Assembly (NCBI GenBank): GCA_913775525.1
Contig: CAJYLH010000021.1
Coordinates: forward strand, 1 to 32,206
Length of the DNA: 32,206 nt
Reading direction: 5' to 3'
Source of the DNA: an uncultured Chryseobacterium sp.
GTDB taxonomy: Bacteria > Bacteroidota > Bacteroidia > Flavobacteriales > Weeksellaceae
Numbering within the stretch: the stretch's first letter is position 1; each line of letters starts with the position of its first letter. Shown here one piece after another: positions 8,101 through 14,324 of this stretch. The position numbers and the translations under genes were made by a program. The notes under the pieces are model-generated. The model made no database searches. It worked only from the letters and a program-made list of their open reading frames with translations, and was not told the DNA's origin.

Positions 8101-8296
8101 CAAAGGAGCTGTAGCAATGGTAAAACTGAGCGAACTGATTGGAGAGGAAAAAGTCAATACTGCACTCAGGAATTTCCTTCAGCTTCATCAGTATCCTGAA
8201 AAGCCGGTTTCCACAGACCTGATCAGGGAATTTTACAAAGTCTGTCCCGATCCTGCGGTCCGGAAAAAGATTGACCGCCTGTTCATGGTTCCGTGA
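5129..8296 (+). CDS. ABC-2 permease fused to an M1-family metallopeptidase
   Basis: 1055 residues. The first ~600 contain two sets of hydrophobic segments (first set about residues 10-290, second about 320-590), typical of an ABC-2 permease duplicated in one chain. The C-terminal ~450 residues are a soluble M1 (aminopeptidase N-like) domain with the zinc motif HELSH (His910, Glu911, His914), the tryptophans of LWWGN, and a third zinc ligand Glu935 in the block AMLTETLAMYTE. The usual GAMEN motif is not seen; SSFTEGFAATAYPSVIFMPE stands at its place, as I recall for permease-fused M1 proteins. The peptidase probably faces the periplasm, coupling export or sensing of a peptide to hydrolysis (inference). 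Its ATPase is encoded two bases upstream; DUF4385 follows after 39 bases. Confidence 0.9.
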   Translation: MNTLLSFEIQRLIRHWSVYLLAVLLVLAGIFCGIRFNLSAGKGIYLNSPYSIGFLTGMLSLSVIFMGMIYSGRILFKDWDSGFDILMFSYPFSRRSYLAGKFLSYFLQTFFSFILLVLGMAIGHQLRSGSEMQPCFHFWHYLYPLLIFGAVNTFLVCSMLFYIAMVFRKKLLVIVGGLLLYVVYMVLLVFSNAPFMSGSLPQSEWAQQISALADPFGLSAYFYRSASWSVLQRNTSVVSCSGFLLANRMLYSALSAVFLMLAFRQFSFSFTVFTKKKDQFPAEDFPHHLTGEYTSVLPSFGMVSALKSVGSLARIDLTYLFKSVAWVAVTVLLVFYIGMEMYAGIDQGVRIPQQYAGSGLLSAVILKNFYTLALLLVAYFVNDLYWRSSLSGFSVIEKSAFFAKNKIYGHWLSISLLLFFFTAVLILEALVFQTVFGYLKIRWTAYAGVILFNTMPLILFSGLVLLINNRISNRFLALGISVVAVGVLTGPVSKMLIPFPVLRIFSDYKGVYSDFNGYGTYARAFAQRLIFGGSLIMILVMVNRWIVTRKIHVRHSIIGMLVLAAGIFSAVGFMQGYIPKDKDEDIRMAVAYEKQYSKYRSIPQPDIAKVRTEIMLYPSSGAYRVHGTYTLINHSRHPISSILVNFHPDLTLESAVLKMQGEAVTISLKTTAVHLKKPLLPGDAAFLDFDIAYQSVAVNGYDPFNAILSNGSFMRISRYYPVIGYQESYEVTDDDQRRKYGLEKYPGIKKLNAPQIFRKDFIDLDMLVSTEAGQTAVGTGDPVRSFRKNGRNCFEYHAAGIPFRFAVSSAKYCIKEAIHNRILIRILYHPDHGENVQRLIENAWLTLDYCSENFGRYPFKSISFAEVSSFTEGFAATAYPSVIFMPENKLFHTRILAGRGQDVINELAGHELSHLWWGNGSVDPDDREGSAMLTETLAMYTEMMLYKKMYGEAQMMEKVKMHEQIYNRGKSLSGDEPLAKVSPDHDYIAYSKGAVAMVKLSELIGEEKVNTALRNFLQLHQYPEKPVSTDLIREFYKVCPDPAVRKKIDRLFMVP

Positions 8297-8335
8297 CAGG
8301 CGCAATCAAGGCACAGCCTTTGCAAAAACAATCCT

Positions 8336-8821
8336 ATGAAAAAAGAACGCCCCAGTTACCTGAATTTCGATGCTGCCGGTTATCCCTGGAAACCGGATAT
8401 TGATTACCGGCAGCATCCGGAACTGTATCGCGTGGGAAAGGGCGAGCAGGGCGTTTTGATCTGTGAACCCTATAAAAGCGAGATCGGACAATACTGGCGT
8501 TTCAGGACTGTGCCTATTGCCGAAGAAAGCTCCGGGAAAATTTTCAGCCTCTTTATGGATTACCTGGAAAATAATGATTTTGTGGGTGCGGACATGGCGC
8601 GGAAATACCTTCAGATGGGCTATACACGGGCAAGACGGTATTTCAATTATAAAGGCGGCAAAAAATACGATGCAGAAAAAGAGTATCAACAGCTTGAAAG
8701 GGGCACGGGAGACCCGGAAAAAGCCAAAGCGGCAGCCATTTTTTATGACCAATGGAAAGCCGCAGAAGCAGAACCCCGATACGCGGACATGAAGAAACAG
8801 TGGAAGAAAGACAAAGGCTGA
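8336..8821 (+). CDS. DUF4385 family protein
   Basis: 161 residues, soluble, with no signal peptide. It opens with YLNFDAAGYPWKPDIDYRQH, then ELYRVGKGEQGVLICEPYKSE and WRFRTVPIAEESSGKIFSLF. The FVGADMARKYLQMGYTRARR block is, from memory, the hallmark of DUF4385. The C-terminus is a charged helical tail (PEKAKAAAIFYDQWKAAEAE). Its function is unknown throughout the family. It lies 39 bases after the permease-peptidase gene on the same strand, so it may be co-transcribed, although no functional link is evident. A strong bidirectional terminator follows. Confidence 0.85.
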   Translation: MKKERPSYLNFDAAGYPWKPDIDYRQHPELYRVGKGEQGVLICEPYKSEIGQYWRFRTVPIAEESSGKIFSLFMDYLENNDFVGADMARKYLQMGYTRARRYFNYKGGKKYDAEKEYQQLERGTGDPEKAKAAAIFYDQWKAAEAEPRYADMKKQWKKDKG

Positions 8822-8840
8822 ACTAACCTTCCACAATAAA

Positions 8841-8868
8841 AAAGCCCGGAAATGTACATCCGGGCTTT
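8841..8868. terminator. Bidirectional intrinsic terminator
   Basis: A 10-bp perfect stem AAAGCCCGGA/TCCGGGCTTT with an 8-base loop, and A/T runs on both sides, lies between two convergent genes (8336 plus strand, 8888 minus strand). It serves both. Confidence 0.88.
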
Positions 8869-8887
8869 ATATGTATCAGTCAACCTG

Positions 8888-9208
8888 TTAATGGTGTCTG
8901 ACTCCTTTCTGATGGTAGTTGATATTTTTATTGGCCGCCTGATAATTTTTAGGGATCTGATCGCCGTTTTCGGCATAATGCTTGGTCGAAGAACCTGTAC
9001 TGTTTTCCGGTTCAGGATGTCCGTAATGGATTTCTTTTCCGTTTTTGTACATTTTATTATCTATGGTGCGGTACACCTGGTTTTCTCCATATGTATTGCC
9101 ATCCGGAGCCGTAAATGATCTGGCATCTTCTTTTTTTCTTTTGCTGGCCAGATAGGCCAATGTGCCCCCGGCAAGCAGTCCAAGTGTTATTTTTAATGTG
9201 GTGTTCAT
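8888..9208 (-). CDS. Small membrane-anchored protein of unknown function
   Basis: 106 residues. The N-terminus is one transmembrane helix (MNTTLKITLGLLAGGTLAYL) followed by a positive stop-transfer patch (ASKRKKED), so most of the protein should stay on the cytoplasmic side. The rest is polar: DGNTYGENQVYRTIDNKMYK and a repeated-looking NGKEIHYGHPEPENS. The C-terminus is rich in Asn, Gln and His (NKNINYHQKGVRHH). It resembles the small anchored stress-type proteins common in flavobacteria, but I do not recognise a named family. It is monocistronic and shares the convergent terminator at 8841. Confidence 0.65.
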   Translation of the reverse strand: MNTTLKITLGLLAGGTLAYLASKRKKEDARSFTAPDGNTYGENQVYRTIDNKMYKNGKEIHYGHPEPENSTGSSTKHYAENGDQIPKNYQAANKNINYHQKGVRHH

Positions 9209-9503
9209 AATGTATATTTTTTATTGAAATAAACAAATTACCTGCCAGTGTAAGTTGGTGTGAGGTATTTTAGGGAATAAATTAATTTAAAAAGTAGTTA
9301 CAGTAAAATTTGTATTGTTTTTTGGATGCGGAAGATTGAAGATAAGAAGCTAGAAAGTGAAAGGAAGACTGATAATATACATTTACCGGCTAATGAAAAA
9401 CAGCTAAAATCATGAGTTTTTCCTTATTTATTATCCTTGTCCATCTCTATTTAAAATACATTTTATCAGAAACATCAATTAACCACGATAGATATGTTTT
9501 ATA
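9209..9503. other. Intergenic sequence without a recognised gene
   Basis: About 300 A+T-rich bases lie upstream of the divergently transcribed genes at 9208 (minus) and 9592 (plus). I see no small coding frame with a convincing start. Only the last part before 9592 carries clear signals (operator and promoter, listed separately). Confidence 0.4.
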
Positions 9504-9529
9504 AAATTAAATTGTGTACAATTTAATTT
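9504..9529. promoter_or_regulatory. OhrR-type operator
   Basis: A perfect inverted repeat: AAATTAAATTGT at 9504-9515, two central bases GT, then ACAATTTAATTT at 9518-9529. It matches the AT-rich TACAATT/AATTGTA type of site bound by OhrR repressors. It covers the -33 TTG of the operon promoter, so binding would block RNA polymerase. An OhrR-type protein is encoded in the same operon at 10246, which implies autoregulation. Confidence 0.85.
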
Positions 9530-9542
9530 GGCCATATATTTG
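9512..9542 (+). promoter_or_regulatory. Promoter of the peroxide operon
   Basis: TTG at 9512-9514 and TATATTTG at 9535-9542, with a 20-bp spacer, fit the Bacteroidota consensus. The -33 box lies inside the operator palindrome. Confidence 0.75.
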
Positions 9543-9591
9543 CAGTACACTTTACAACTTAATATAAAGTACCACATAAAATAAAACAACA

Positions 9592-10224
9592 ATGTCATTA
9601 TTAGAAGATTTGAATTGGAGACATGCTGTAAAAGCATATGATCCTTCCAAAAAAGTTTCACAGGAAGATTTACATACCATTATTGAGGCTGCCAGACTGG
9701 CACCGACTTCATCCGGGCTTCAGCCGTTCCGCCTGATTGTGGTGGAAAATCAGGAGTTAAAAGAAAAAATGGTGCAGGGTGCCCTGAATCCTGAAGTGAT
9801 GAGAGACTGTTCCCACGTATTGGTCTTTGCAGCCTGGGACAGGTATTCAAATGAAAAAATAGACCAGGTGTATGACCACCATACCGATGTAAGGGATCTG
9901 CCGAGAGGAAGGTTTTCAAGCTATACCGATAAGATCAAGGAAATGTATGGCGCACAGACTCCTGAACAGCATTTTGAGCATACCGCAAGACAAACCTATA
10001 TTGCACTAGGATTTGCACTGGCACAGGCTGCCGAGCTTAAAGTTGACAGCACACCCGCAGAAGGATTCAGCAATGAGATTGTGGATGAAATCCTTGGACT
10101 GAGAGCTATGGGGCTTAAAAGTGTAAGCCTGCTGTATCTGGGATACCGTGATGAACAGAACGACTGGTTGTCAACGATGAAGAAAGTAAGGGTTCCTATG
10201 GAGGAATTCATCATTAAAAAATAA
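9592..10224 (+). CDS. NAD(P)H-dependent nitroreductase-family flavoprotein
   Basis: 210 residues. It has the nitroreductase layout: an N-terminal FMN-phosphate region (LNWRHAVKAYDPSKKVS), the block IIEAARLAPTSSGLQPFRLI, and a C-terminal region with GLRAMGLKSVSLLYLGYRDE that supplies part of the FMN pocket. The length matches NfsB-type oxygen-insensitive nitroreductases, which reduce quinones, nitro compounds or other electrophiles with NAD(P)H using bound FMN. It is the first gene of an operon with ohrR and ohr, under an OhrR-type operator. In vivo it is therefore likely induced by organic peroxides and may clear reactive carbonyls or quinones formed with them (inference). It is cytoplasmic. 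Confidence 0.92.
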   Translation: MSLLEDLNWRHAVKAYDPSKKVSQEDLHTIIEAARLAPTSSGLQPFRLIVVENQELKEKMVQGALNPEVMRDCSHVLVFAAWDRYSNEKIDQVYDHHTDVRDLPRGRFSSYTDKIKEMYGAQTPEQHFEHTARQTYIALGFALAQAAELKVDSTPAEGFSNEIVDEILGLRAMGLKSVSLLYLGYRDEQNDWLSTMKKVRVPMEEFIIKK

Positions 10225-10245
10225 AAACCATTTAATTTTCAGCCT

Positions 10246-10680
10246 ATGGAAGCTCCGGAAAACTTAAAGCTGGAAAACCAGATCTGTTTCCCGCTCTATG
10301 TGATTGCGAAAGAAATCACGGGTCTGTACCGTCCGTTCCTGGATGAGCTGGATATGACCTACCCGCAGTACCTTGTTATGATGGTGCTCTGGGAACATGA
10401 CGGCATGACGGTAAGCTGTATTGGCGAAAAACTTTACCTGGACAGCGGTACGCTGACTCCACTGTTCAAAAGGCTTGAAGCCAAAGGACTGATTACCAGG
10501 CAGCGTAAGAAGGAAGACGAAAGGGTAGTGGAAATATTTATTACGGAAGCAGGAAAACAACTGAAATCCAGAGCCTGTTCGGTTCCCGAAAAAATTATTG
10601 CCAGTACCAAAGTGGATCCTGAGGACCTGATCCGGCTGAAAGAAAGTGTCCAGAACATTATTAAAACATTAAAAGAATAA
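10246..10680 (+). CDS. ohrR: OhrR-type MarR peroxide sensor/repressor
   Basis: 144 residues with a winged-helix MarR core (YPQYLVMMVLWEHDGMTV, then GTLTPLFKRLEAKGLITRQR and KEDERVVEIFITEAGKQL). The reactive cysteine of OhrR is present as Cys14 in LENQICFPLY. The two tyrosines that contact it in Bacillus OhrR (Cys15, Tyr29, Tyr40) are matched with a one-residue shift at Tyr28 and Tyr39. Additional Cys58 and Cys111 exist; Cys111 could act as a resolving cysteine as in two-Cys OhrR proteins (inference). Oxidation by organic hydroperoxide should release it from the operator at 9504-9529. It sits between the nitroreductase (21-base gap) and ohr (one-base gap). Confidence 0.92.
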   Translation: MEAPENLKLENQICFPLYVIAKEITGLYRPFLDELDMTYPQYLVMMVLWEHDGMTVSCIGEKLYLDSGTLTPLFKRLEAKGLITRQRKKEDERVVEIFITEAGKQLKSRACSVPEKIIASTKVDPEDLIRLKESVQNIIKTLKE

Positions 10681-10681
10681 G

Positions 10682-11104
10682 ATGAAAGCGTTATATACTA
10701 CAAAAGTAACCGCTACAGGCGGAAGAAACGGACGTGTAAAAAGTGAAAACGGTGTGCTTGATACCGATGTGAAAATGCCTAAAGCACTGGGCGGCGCCAA
10801 CGATGACTATGCCAATCCGGAAATGCTTTTCGCAGCAGGGTATGCAGCGTGTTTTGACAGTGCCCTGAACCGCGTGATCAGCCTTTCTAAAACCCAGACC
10901 GGTGAAACTTCCGTGACGGCGCAGGTCAGCATCGGCCAGTTGGAGAACGGAGGGTTCGGACTGGCGGTTGAGCTTGATGTGAATATTCCGGGCGTTTCCC
11001 GGAAGGAAGCCCAGTCGCTGACGGAAAAGGCCCATGAAATATGCCCGTATTCCAATGCAACAAGAAATAATATCGAAGTGAAACTTTCGGTAACGAATCA
11101 GTAA
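10682..11104 (+). CDS. ohr: Organic hydroperoxide reductase Ohr (OsmC family)
   Basis: 140 residues, the standard Ohr length. It carries the N-terminal signature GGRNGRVKSENGVLDTDVKM, the peroxidatic Cys57 in AACFDSAL, the resolving Cys121 in CPYSNATRNN, and a conserved Arg17 and Glu47 in the ANPEMLFAAGYA stretch. Ohr reduces organic and lipid hydroperoxides using the two cysteines, with lipoyl proteins as electron donor in characterised members. It starts one base after ohrR, so the stop and start are coupled. A strong terminator follows. Together with ohrR and the operator this is a complete peroxide-inducible unit. Confidence 0.95.
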   Translation: MKALYTTKVTATGGRNGRVKSENGVLDTDVKMPKALGGANDDYANPEMLFAAGYAACFDSALNRVISLSKTQTGETSVTAQVSIGQLENGGFGLAVELDVNIPGVSRKEAQSLTEKAHEICPYSNATRNNIEVKLSVTNQ

Positions 11105-11127
11105 GATGAGTGAAGTATTTTGGTGAT

Positions 11128-11162
11128 TCTGCCGGACCTGAAAGGTCCGGCAGATTTTTTTT
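11128..11162 (+). terminator. Strong intrinsic terminator of the ohr operon
   Basis: A 12-bp perfect stem TCTGCCGGACCT/AGGTCCGGCAGA with a GAA loop is followed by eight T. It also lies just past the 3' end of the convergent MarR gene. Confidence 0.92.
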
Positions 11163-11171
11163 GCAGACTGC

Positions 11172-11819
11172 TCAGCGAATCAGTTCAAGGATCCGGCTGA
11201 CTTCAGAGTGCCTGTGTTCAGAATACACATGGGCATGAAACTCATTCAGCTTCCTCAGCAGGATCAGCAGCTGGTCTTTTTCATCGGTATCCAGACTGCC
11301 CGAAAGGACCTGGGAGGTCATATCCACTTTTTCTACGGAACGATGGAACATGTCTTCCCCTTTTTCAGTCAGTTTCAGCCTTTTGCTCCTTCTGTCCGCT
11401 TCATCGTGGCGTTCTTCTATCAGTCCGTAATCCAGCAGCCTTTTCAGGATCTGGGTGCCGGTCTGTTTTTCATGACCGTTGCGTTCGATCAGCTGGATCT
11501 TCGTCAGGGACGGTTCGTCTTTCAGGCGGTACAGGTACGTAAATTCTTCATTGGCCAGTTCGGGGATGCTGCTCAGACCTTTGCGGATCAGCTGCCTGGA
11601 ATACCGGCTCAGCAGCAATACCTGCTTACAGATTTCATTTTCCGTCAGTGCTGCCGTATGGTTCTCATTTTGGAAAAGTGTAGCAGGGCTTTCACTCCGG
11701 TACTTTTTATCATTCAGCCACAGCCTGAAATCCTCTACGGTATGACCGGGTTTGCAGGCTCCTGAATGCTCAAATTCCTTGACTTCATGCAGCAGGTCAA
11801 TAAAAAAATCGGTATTCAT
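11172..11819 (-). CDS. MarR-family regulator with extended N-terminus
   Basis: 215 residues, longer than a typical MarR protein (~145). The first ~70 residues (FFIDLLHEVKEFEHSG to TLFQNENHTAALTENEIC) form an additional helical segment. The MarR winged helix follows: NEEFTYLYRLKDEPSLTKIQ, then LIERNGHEKQTGTQILKRLLDYGLIEERHDEADRRSKRLKLTEKG, with the wing DEADRRSKR. It is the last gene in the minus-strand block, 50 bases after the SDR gene, and has its own promoter. It could therefore be regulated separately from the photolyase cluster. The ligand is unknown; of the Cys residues (Cys22, Cys64) neither is placed like the OhrR sensor. Confidence 0.85.
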   Translation of the reverse strand: MNTDFFIDLLHEVKEFEHSGACKPGHTVEDFRLWLNDKKYRSESPATLFQNENHTAALTENEICKQVLLLSRYSRQLIRKGLSSIPELANEEFTYLYRLKDEPSLTKIQLIERNGHEKQTGTQILKRLLDYGLIEERHDEADRRSKRLKLTEKGEDMFHRSVEKVDMTSQVLSGSLDTDEKDQLLILLRKLNEFHAHVYSEHRHSEVSRILELIR

Positions 11820-11836
11820 ACACTCATTTTAAAGGG

Positions 11837-11868
11837 TAAAGATAAATGATTAACATGTTCAGTCCAAA
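11837..11868 (-). promoter_or_regulatory. Promoter of the MarR gene with central palindrome
   Basis: On the minus strand TTTG (11868-11865) and TATCTTTA (11844-11837) are 20 bp apart, close to consensus. The spacer contains the palindrome AACATGTT (11852-11859), a possible autoregulatory site. Confidence 0.5.
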
Positions 11869-11869
11869 A

Positions 11870-12568
11870 TTACAGCCTGATGCGGCTCATTCCTCCGTCT
11901 GCACCCAAGACCTGACCGGTGATCCAGGAAGCTTGGTCTGAAATCAGGAAAGCGGCAAGACCGGCAATTTCTTCTGCACTCCCGATCCTTTGCAAAGGAT
12001 GCCGTTTTGCTGAAGCCTCACGTTTTTCAGGTGTGGAAAGCAGATGGGCGGCCAATGACGTATCCGTTAAAGAAGGGGCCACTGCATTGAAGCGTATTTT
12101 CTGGGCAGAAAATTCTGCGGCAAGGCTCCTGACCAGTCCTTCAACGGCGCTTTTGCTCGCTGCTACCGAAGCATGGAAAGGCATGCCCAGCTGAGCGGCA
12201 ACTGAACTAAATAATACCACAGAGGCTGTTTCCGGCTTCCTGAGGTGGGGAAGGAGCTTCTGAATGATTTTTACCGCACCTAAGACATTGATTTCAAAAT
12301 CATGTTTAAAATCTTCCTCTGTCAATCTGTTCAGCGGTTTCAGGTTGATGCTTCCCGGAGCATAGATCAGGCCGTCTACCACATCAGGAAAGACAATATC
12401 ATCCAGTGTTTCCGCAAGGATGTCTTTCCGGTGGAATTCTATGTTGGGATGCTGAAGTTCCGGAACATCGCTCCTGGAAATTCCCGTAATATGATGTTGA
12501 CCGGCAAGCAGTCGGGCCGCGGCAAATCCTATACCTTTGCCGCAGCCGATAATCACTATATTTTTCAT
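11870..12568 (-). CDS. Atypical SDR-fold protein of the photolyase cluster, catalytic Tyr absent
   Basis: 232 residues with a short-chain dehydrogenase Rossmann fold. The nucleotide loop is IGCGKGIG (7-14), not the common TGxxxGxG. Ser121/Ser122 lie at the usual catalytic serine (VVLFSSVAAQLG). Lys139 is in place (VAASKSAVEGL), but the position four residues before it, normally the catalytic Tyr, is Val135. The C-terminal GADGG block is normal. Either the protein uses another acid or it binds nucleotide without classic redox chemistry. From memory, the same GMPFHASVA wording occurs in other SDRs beside cryptochrome genes, which suggests a conserved subfamily and not decay. Its start overlaps the stop of the TIGR03643 gene (ATGA). 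Confidence 0.85.
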   Translation of the reverse strand: MKNIVIIGCGKGIGFAAARLLAGQHHITGISRSDVPELQHPNIEFHRKDILAETLDDIVFPDVVDGLIYAPGSINLKPLNRLTEEDFKHDFEINVLGAVKIIQKLLPHLRKPETASVVLFSSVAAQLGMPFHASVAASKSAVEGLVRSLAAEFSAQKIRFNAVAPSLTDTSLAAHLLSTPEKREASAKRHPLQRIGSAEEIAGLAAFLISDQASWITGQVLGADGGMSRIRL

Positions 12569-12846
12569 CGTTTAGAAATTTTATTGTGGCTGATGGTTCT
12601 CTGCCTCGTGCATTTGAACCGGGTGATTTCAGGATTCCTTTTCTTCAGGTGTTTCCGGCTTACTCCGGAATTCACACGTTTCCTCCAGAGCCTGAAACTG
12701 GAAGGCTTCAGTTCCAGGCGCATCAGTTCAATGACTTCTGCCTCGCTGATGCTGAACTGGAAGCGGATCGCCTCGAACGGTGTGCGGTCTTCCCAGGCCA
12801 TCTCAATGATGCGGTCGGTTTGTTCCGTATTGAATATTCTGTTCAT
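12565..12846 (-). CDS. TIGR03643/DUF2805 family protein
   Basis: 93 residues, cytoplasmic and very basic at the C-terminus. The N-terminal two thirds carry the family signature: IIEMAWEDRTPFEAIRFQF, then SISEAEVIELMRLELKPSSF and RLWRKRVNSGVSRKH. This looks like an HTH (FEAIRFQFSISEAEVIELMR) followed by a basic arm, so DNA or RNA binding is plausible but unproven. It overlaps the photolyase stop codon (TAATG) and the SDR start (ATGA), so the three genes are translationally coupled. I recall the family as a common neighbour of cryptochromes/photolyases, with no assigned function. Confidence 0.85.
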   Translation of the reverse strand: MNRIFNTEQTDRIIEMAWEDRTPFEAIRFQFSISEAEVIELMRLELKPSSFRLWRKRVNSGVSRKHLKKRNPEITRFKCTRQRTISHNKISKR

Positions 12847-14324
12847 TATTTCAGGTTTTTAATGGTTTCTTTTGCGGTTGTAAAGTGTCGTTCTCTTTTT
12901 TCTTCAGGCATTTTTTCCAGGGTCCGCAGCATCATTCCCAGCCTTGGATTTTTTTCAAAAAAGGCCCGGTGGTCATTCACGAAATTCCAGAATAAGGCAT
13001 CCCATTGCTCTGCCCATGTTCCGTCCCGGTAATCACTCATCTTTTTCAGGTAGTTGCTTCCGCTCAGGTAAGGCTTGGTGCTCATGATCCCACCGTCTGA
13101 AAAGCTGCTCATGCCGTACACATTCGGCACCATTACCCAGTCATATGAATCGATGAACATTTCCATGAACCACTGGTAGACTTCATCCGGGCGGAAGCGG
13201 CACAGGTTCATGAAATTGGCCAGGATCATTAGCCGCTCGATATGATGTGCATAACCTGTTTCCAGGATTTTTTTCAGCGTGCCGTCTACGGGCTGTATTC
13301 CTGTTTTGCCGGTGTAGAATGAGTCCGGGAGGCTGTTGTCATGCTTCCAGTAATTGCTGTTGCGCTGGTAGCTGCCTTTATACAGATATATTCCGCGGAT
13401 GAATTCCCGCCATCCTACAATCTGCCGTATAAATCCTTCCAGGGAATTTACCGGAACATCAAACTCTTTTGAATATTCCGTAACCTCTTCCAATACCTGG
13501 GATGCAGTAAGAAGGCCTACGTTTAGCAGGGGAGAAAGAATGCTGTGATGCAGAAAATGCTCATGTTCAACAATACTGTCTTCATAAGCACCGAATTCCG
13601 GTAATCGGTCTTCCAGGAAATGGTTCAGCCATGCTTCCGATTCATCAAAAGTCACAGGATACAGCTGGTATGAAGTCAGGGTCCCGTAATGATCGGCAAA
13701 ATACCGGTTGGTGTAGGTTTTGGCTTCTTCATAAAACGGATTGTTTTCCGGAAAGCGGATCGCCGGAGGCTGTTTGTTCCGCGGGTACTTCTTCCGGTTT
13801 TCGGTATCGAACGTCAATTTACCGCCTACAGGTTTTCCGGCTTTCATAAGGATATTCCTGGAGATGCGCTGCTGCCGGTAAAAATCCGTCTGATGGTAGC
13901 TTTTCTTCCCGTCAAAGTATTCTTTCAGGTCATCACGGGTGTTGATGAATAAAGGGCTGTCGAGGATGTCAAGTTCAAGGGAGGTCTTCCTGATCCTTTT
14001 TTCCAGCCAGTGGTCGCATACATCGGTTATCCGGATTTTCTTAAAACCTTCTTTTTCCAGTTCCGGAATGAATTTCCTGATATCGGATAATGTAGACTGG
14101 CTTTCAATATAATGAACGGTAAACCCTGATGCTTTCAGGTAGTCTTCATAAAATTTCATACCTGCCCTGTGAAAGGCAATTTTCTGTTTGTGGAAAGTAT
14201 ATTGTTTAAAGAACAGGTATTCCTCTATCAGGTATACCGGCTGATCTTTATCAAGATAGCCGGTGTCTTTAAAAAGCTGGTGCGGAAAAACCAGCTGTGC
14301 TACTGAGGGTCTGTGCTGAGCCAT
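12846..14324 (-). CDS. Cryptochrome/photolyase of the FeS-BCP (PhrB-like) lineage, apparently without the Fe-S cluster
   Basis: 492 residues. It opens with the DPRP N-terminal domain (LVFPHQLFKDTGYL, FHRAGMKFYEDYLKASGF). The FAD-binding helical domain has GYAHHIERLMILANFMNLC with His360 and His361, which correspond to the catalytic histidines of the bacterial (6-4) photolyase PhrB. The block VPNVYGMSSFSDGG follows. Characterised members bind a 4Fe-4S cluster through four Cys. Here only the first is kept (Cys375); the stretch with the other three is replaced by MSDYRDGTWAEQWDALFWNF (429-448), which has no Cys and is shorter. It may still bind FAD and repair DNA or sense light. Its start overlaps the DASH gene by 25 bases. 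Confidence 0.9.
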   Translation of the reverse strand: MAQHRPSVAQLVFPHQLFKDTGYLDKDQPVYLIEEYLFFKQYTFHKQKIAFHRAGMKFYEDYLKASGFTVHYIESQSTLSDIRKFIPELEKEGFKKIRITDVCDHWLEKRIRKTSLELDILDSPLFINTRDDLKEYFDGKKSYHQTDFYRQQRISRNILMKAGKPVGGKLTFDTENRKKYPRNKQPPAIRFPENNPFYEEAKTYTNRYFADHYGTLTSYQLYPVTFDESEAWLNHFLEDRLPEFGAYEDSIVEHEHFLHHSILSPLLNVGLLTASQVLEEVTEYSKEFDVPVNSLEGFIRQIVGWREFIRGIYLYKGSYQRNSNYWKHDNSLPDSFYTGKTGIQPVDGTLKKILETGYAHHIERLMILANFMNLCRFRPDEVYQWFMEMFIDSYDWVMVPNVYGMSSFSDGGIMSTKPYLSGSNYLKKMSDYRDGTWAEQWDALFWNFVNDHRAFFEKNPRLGMMLRTLEKMPEEKRERHFTTAKETIKNLK

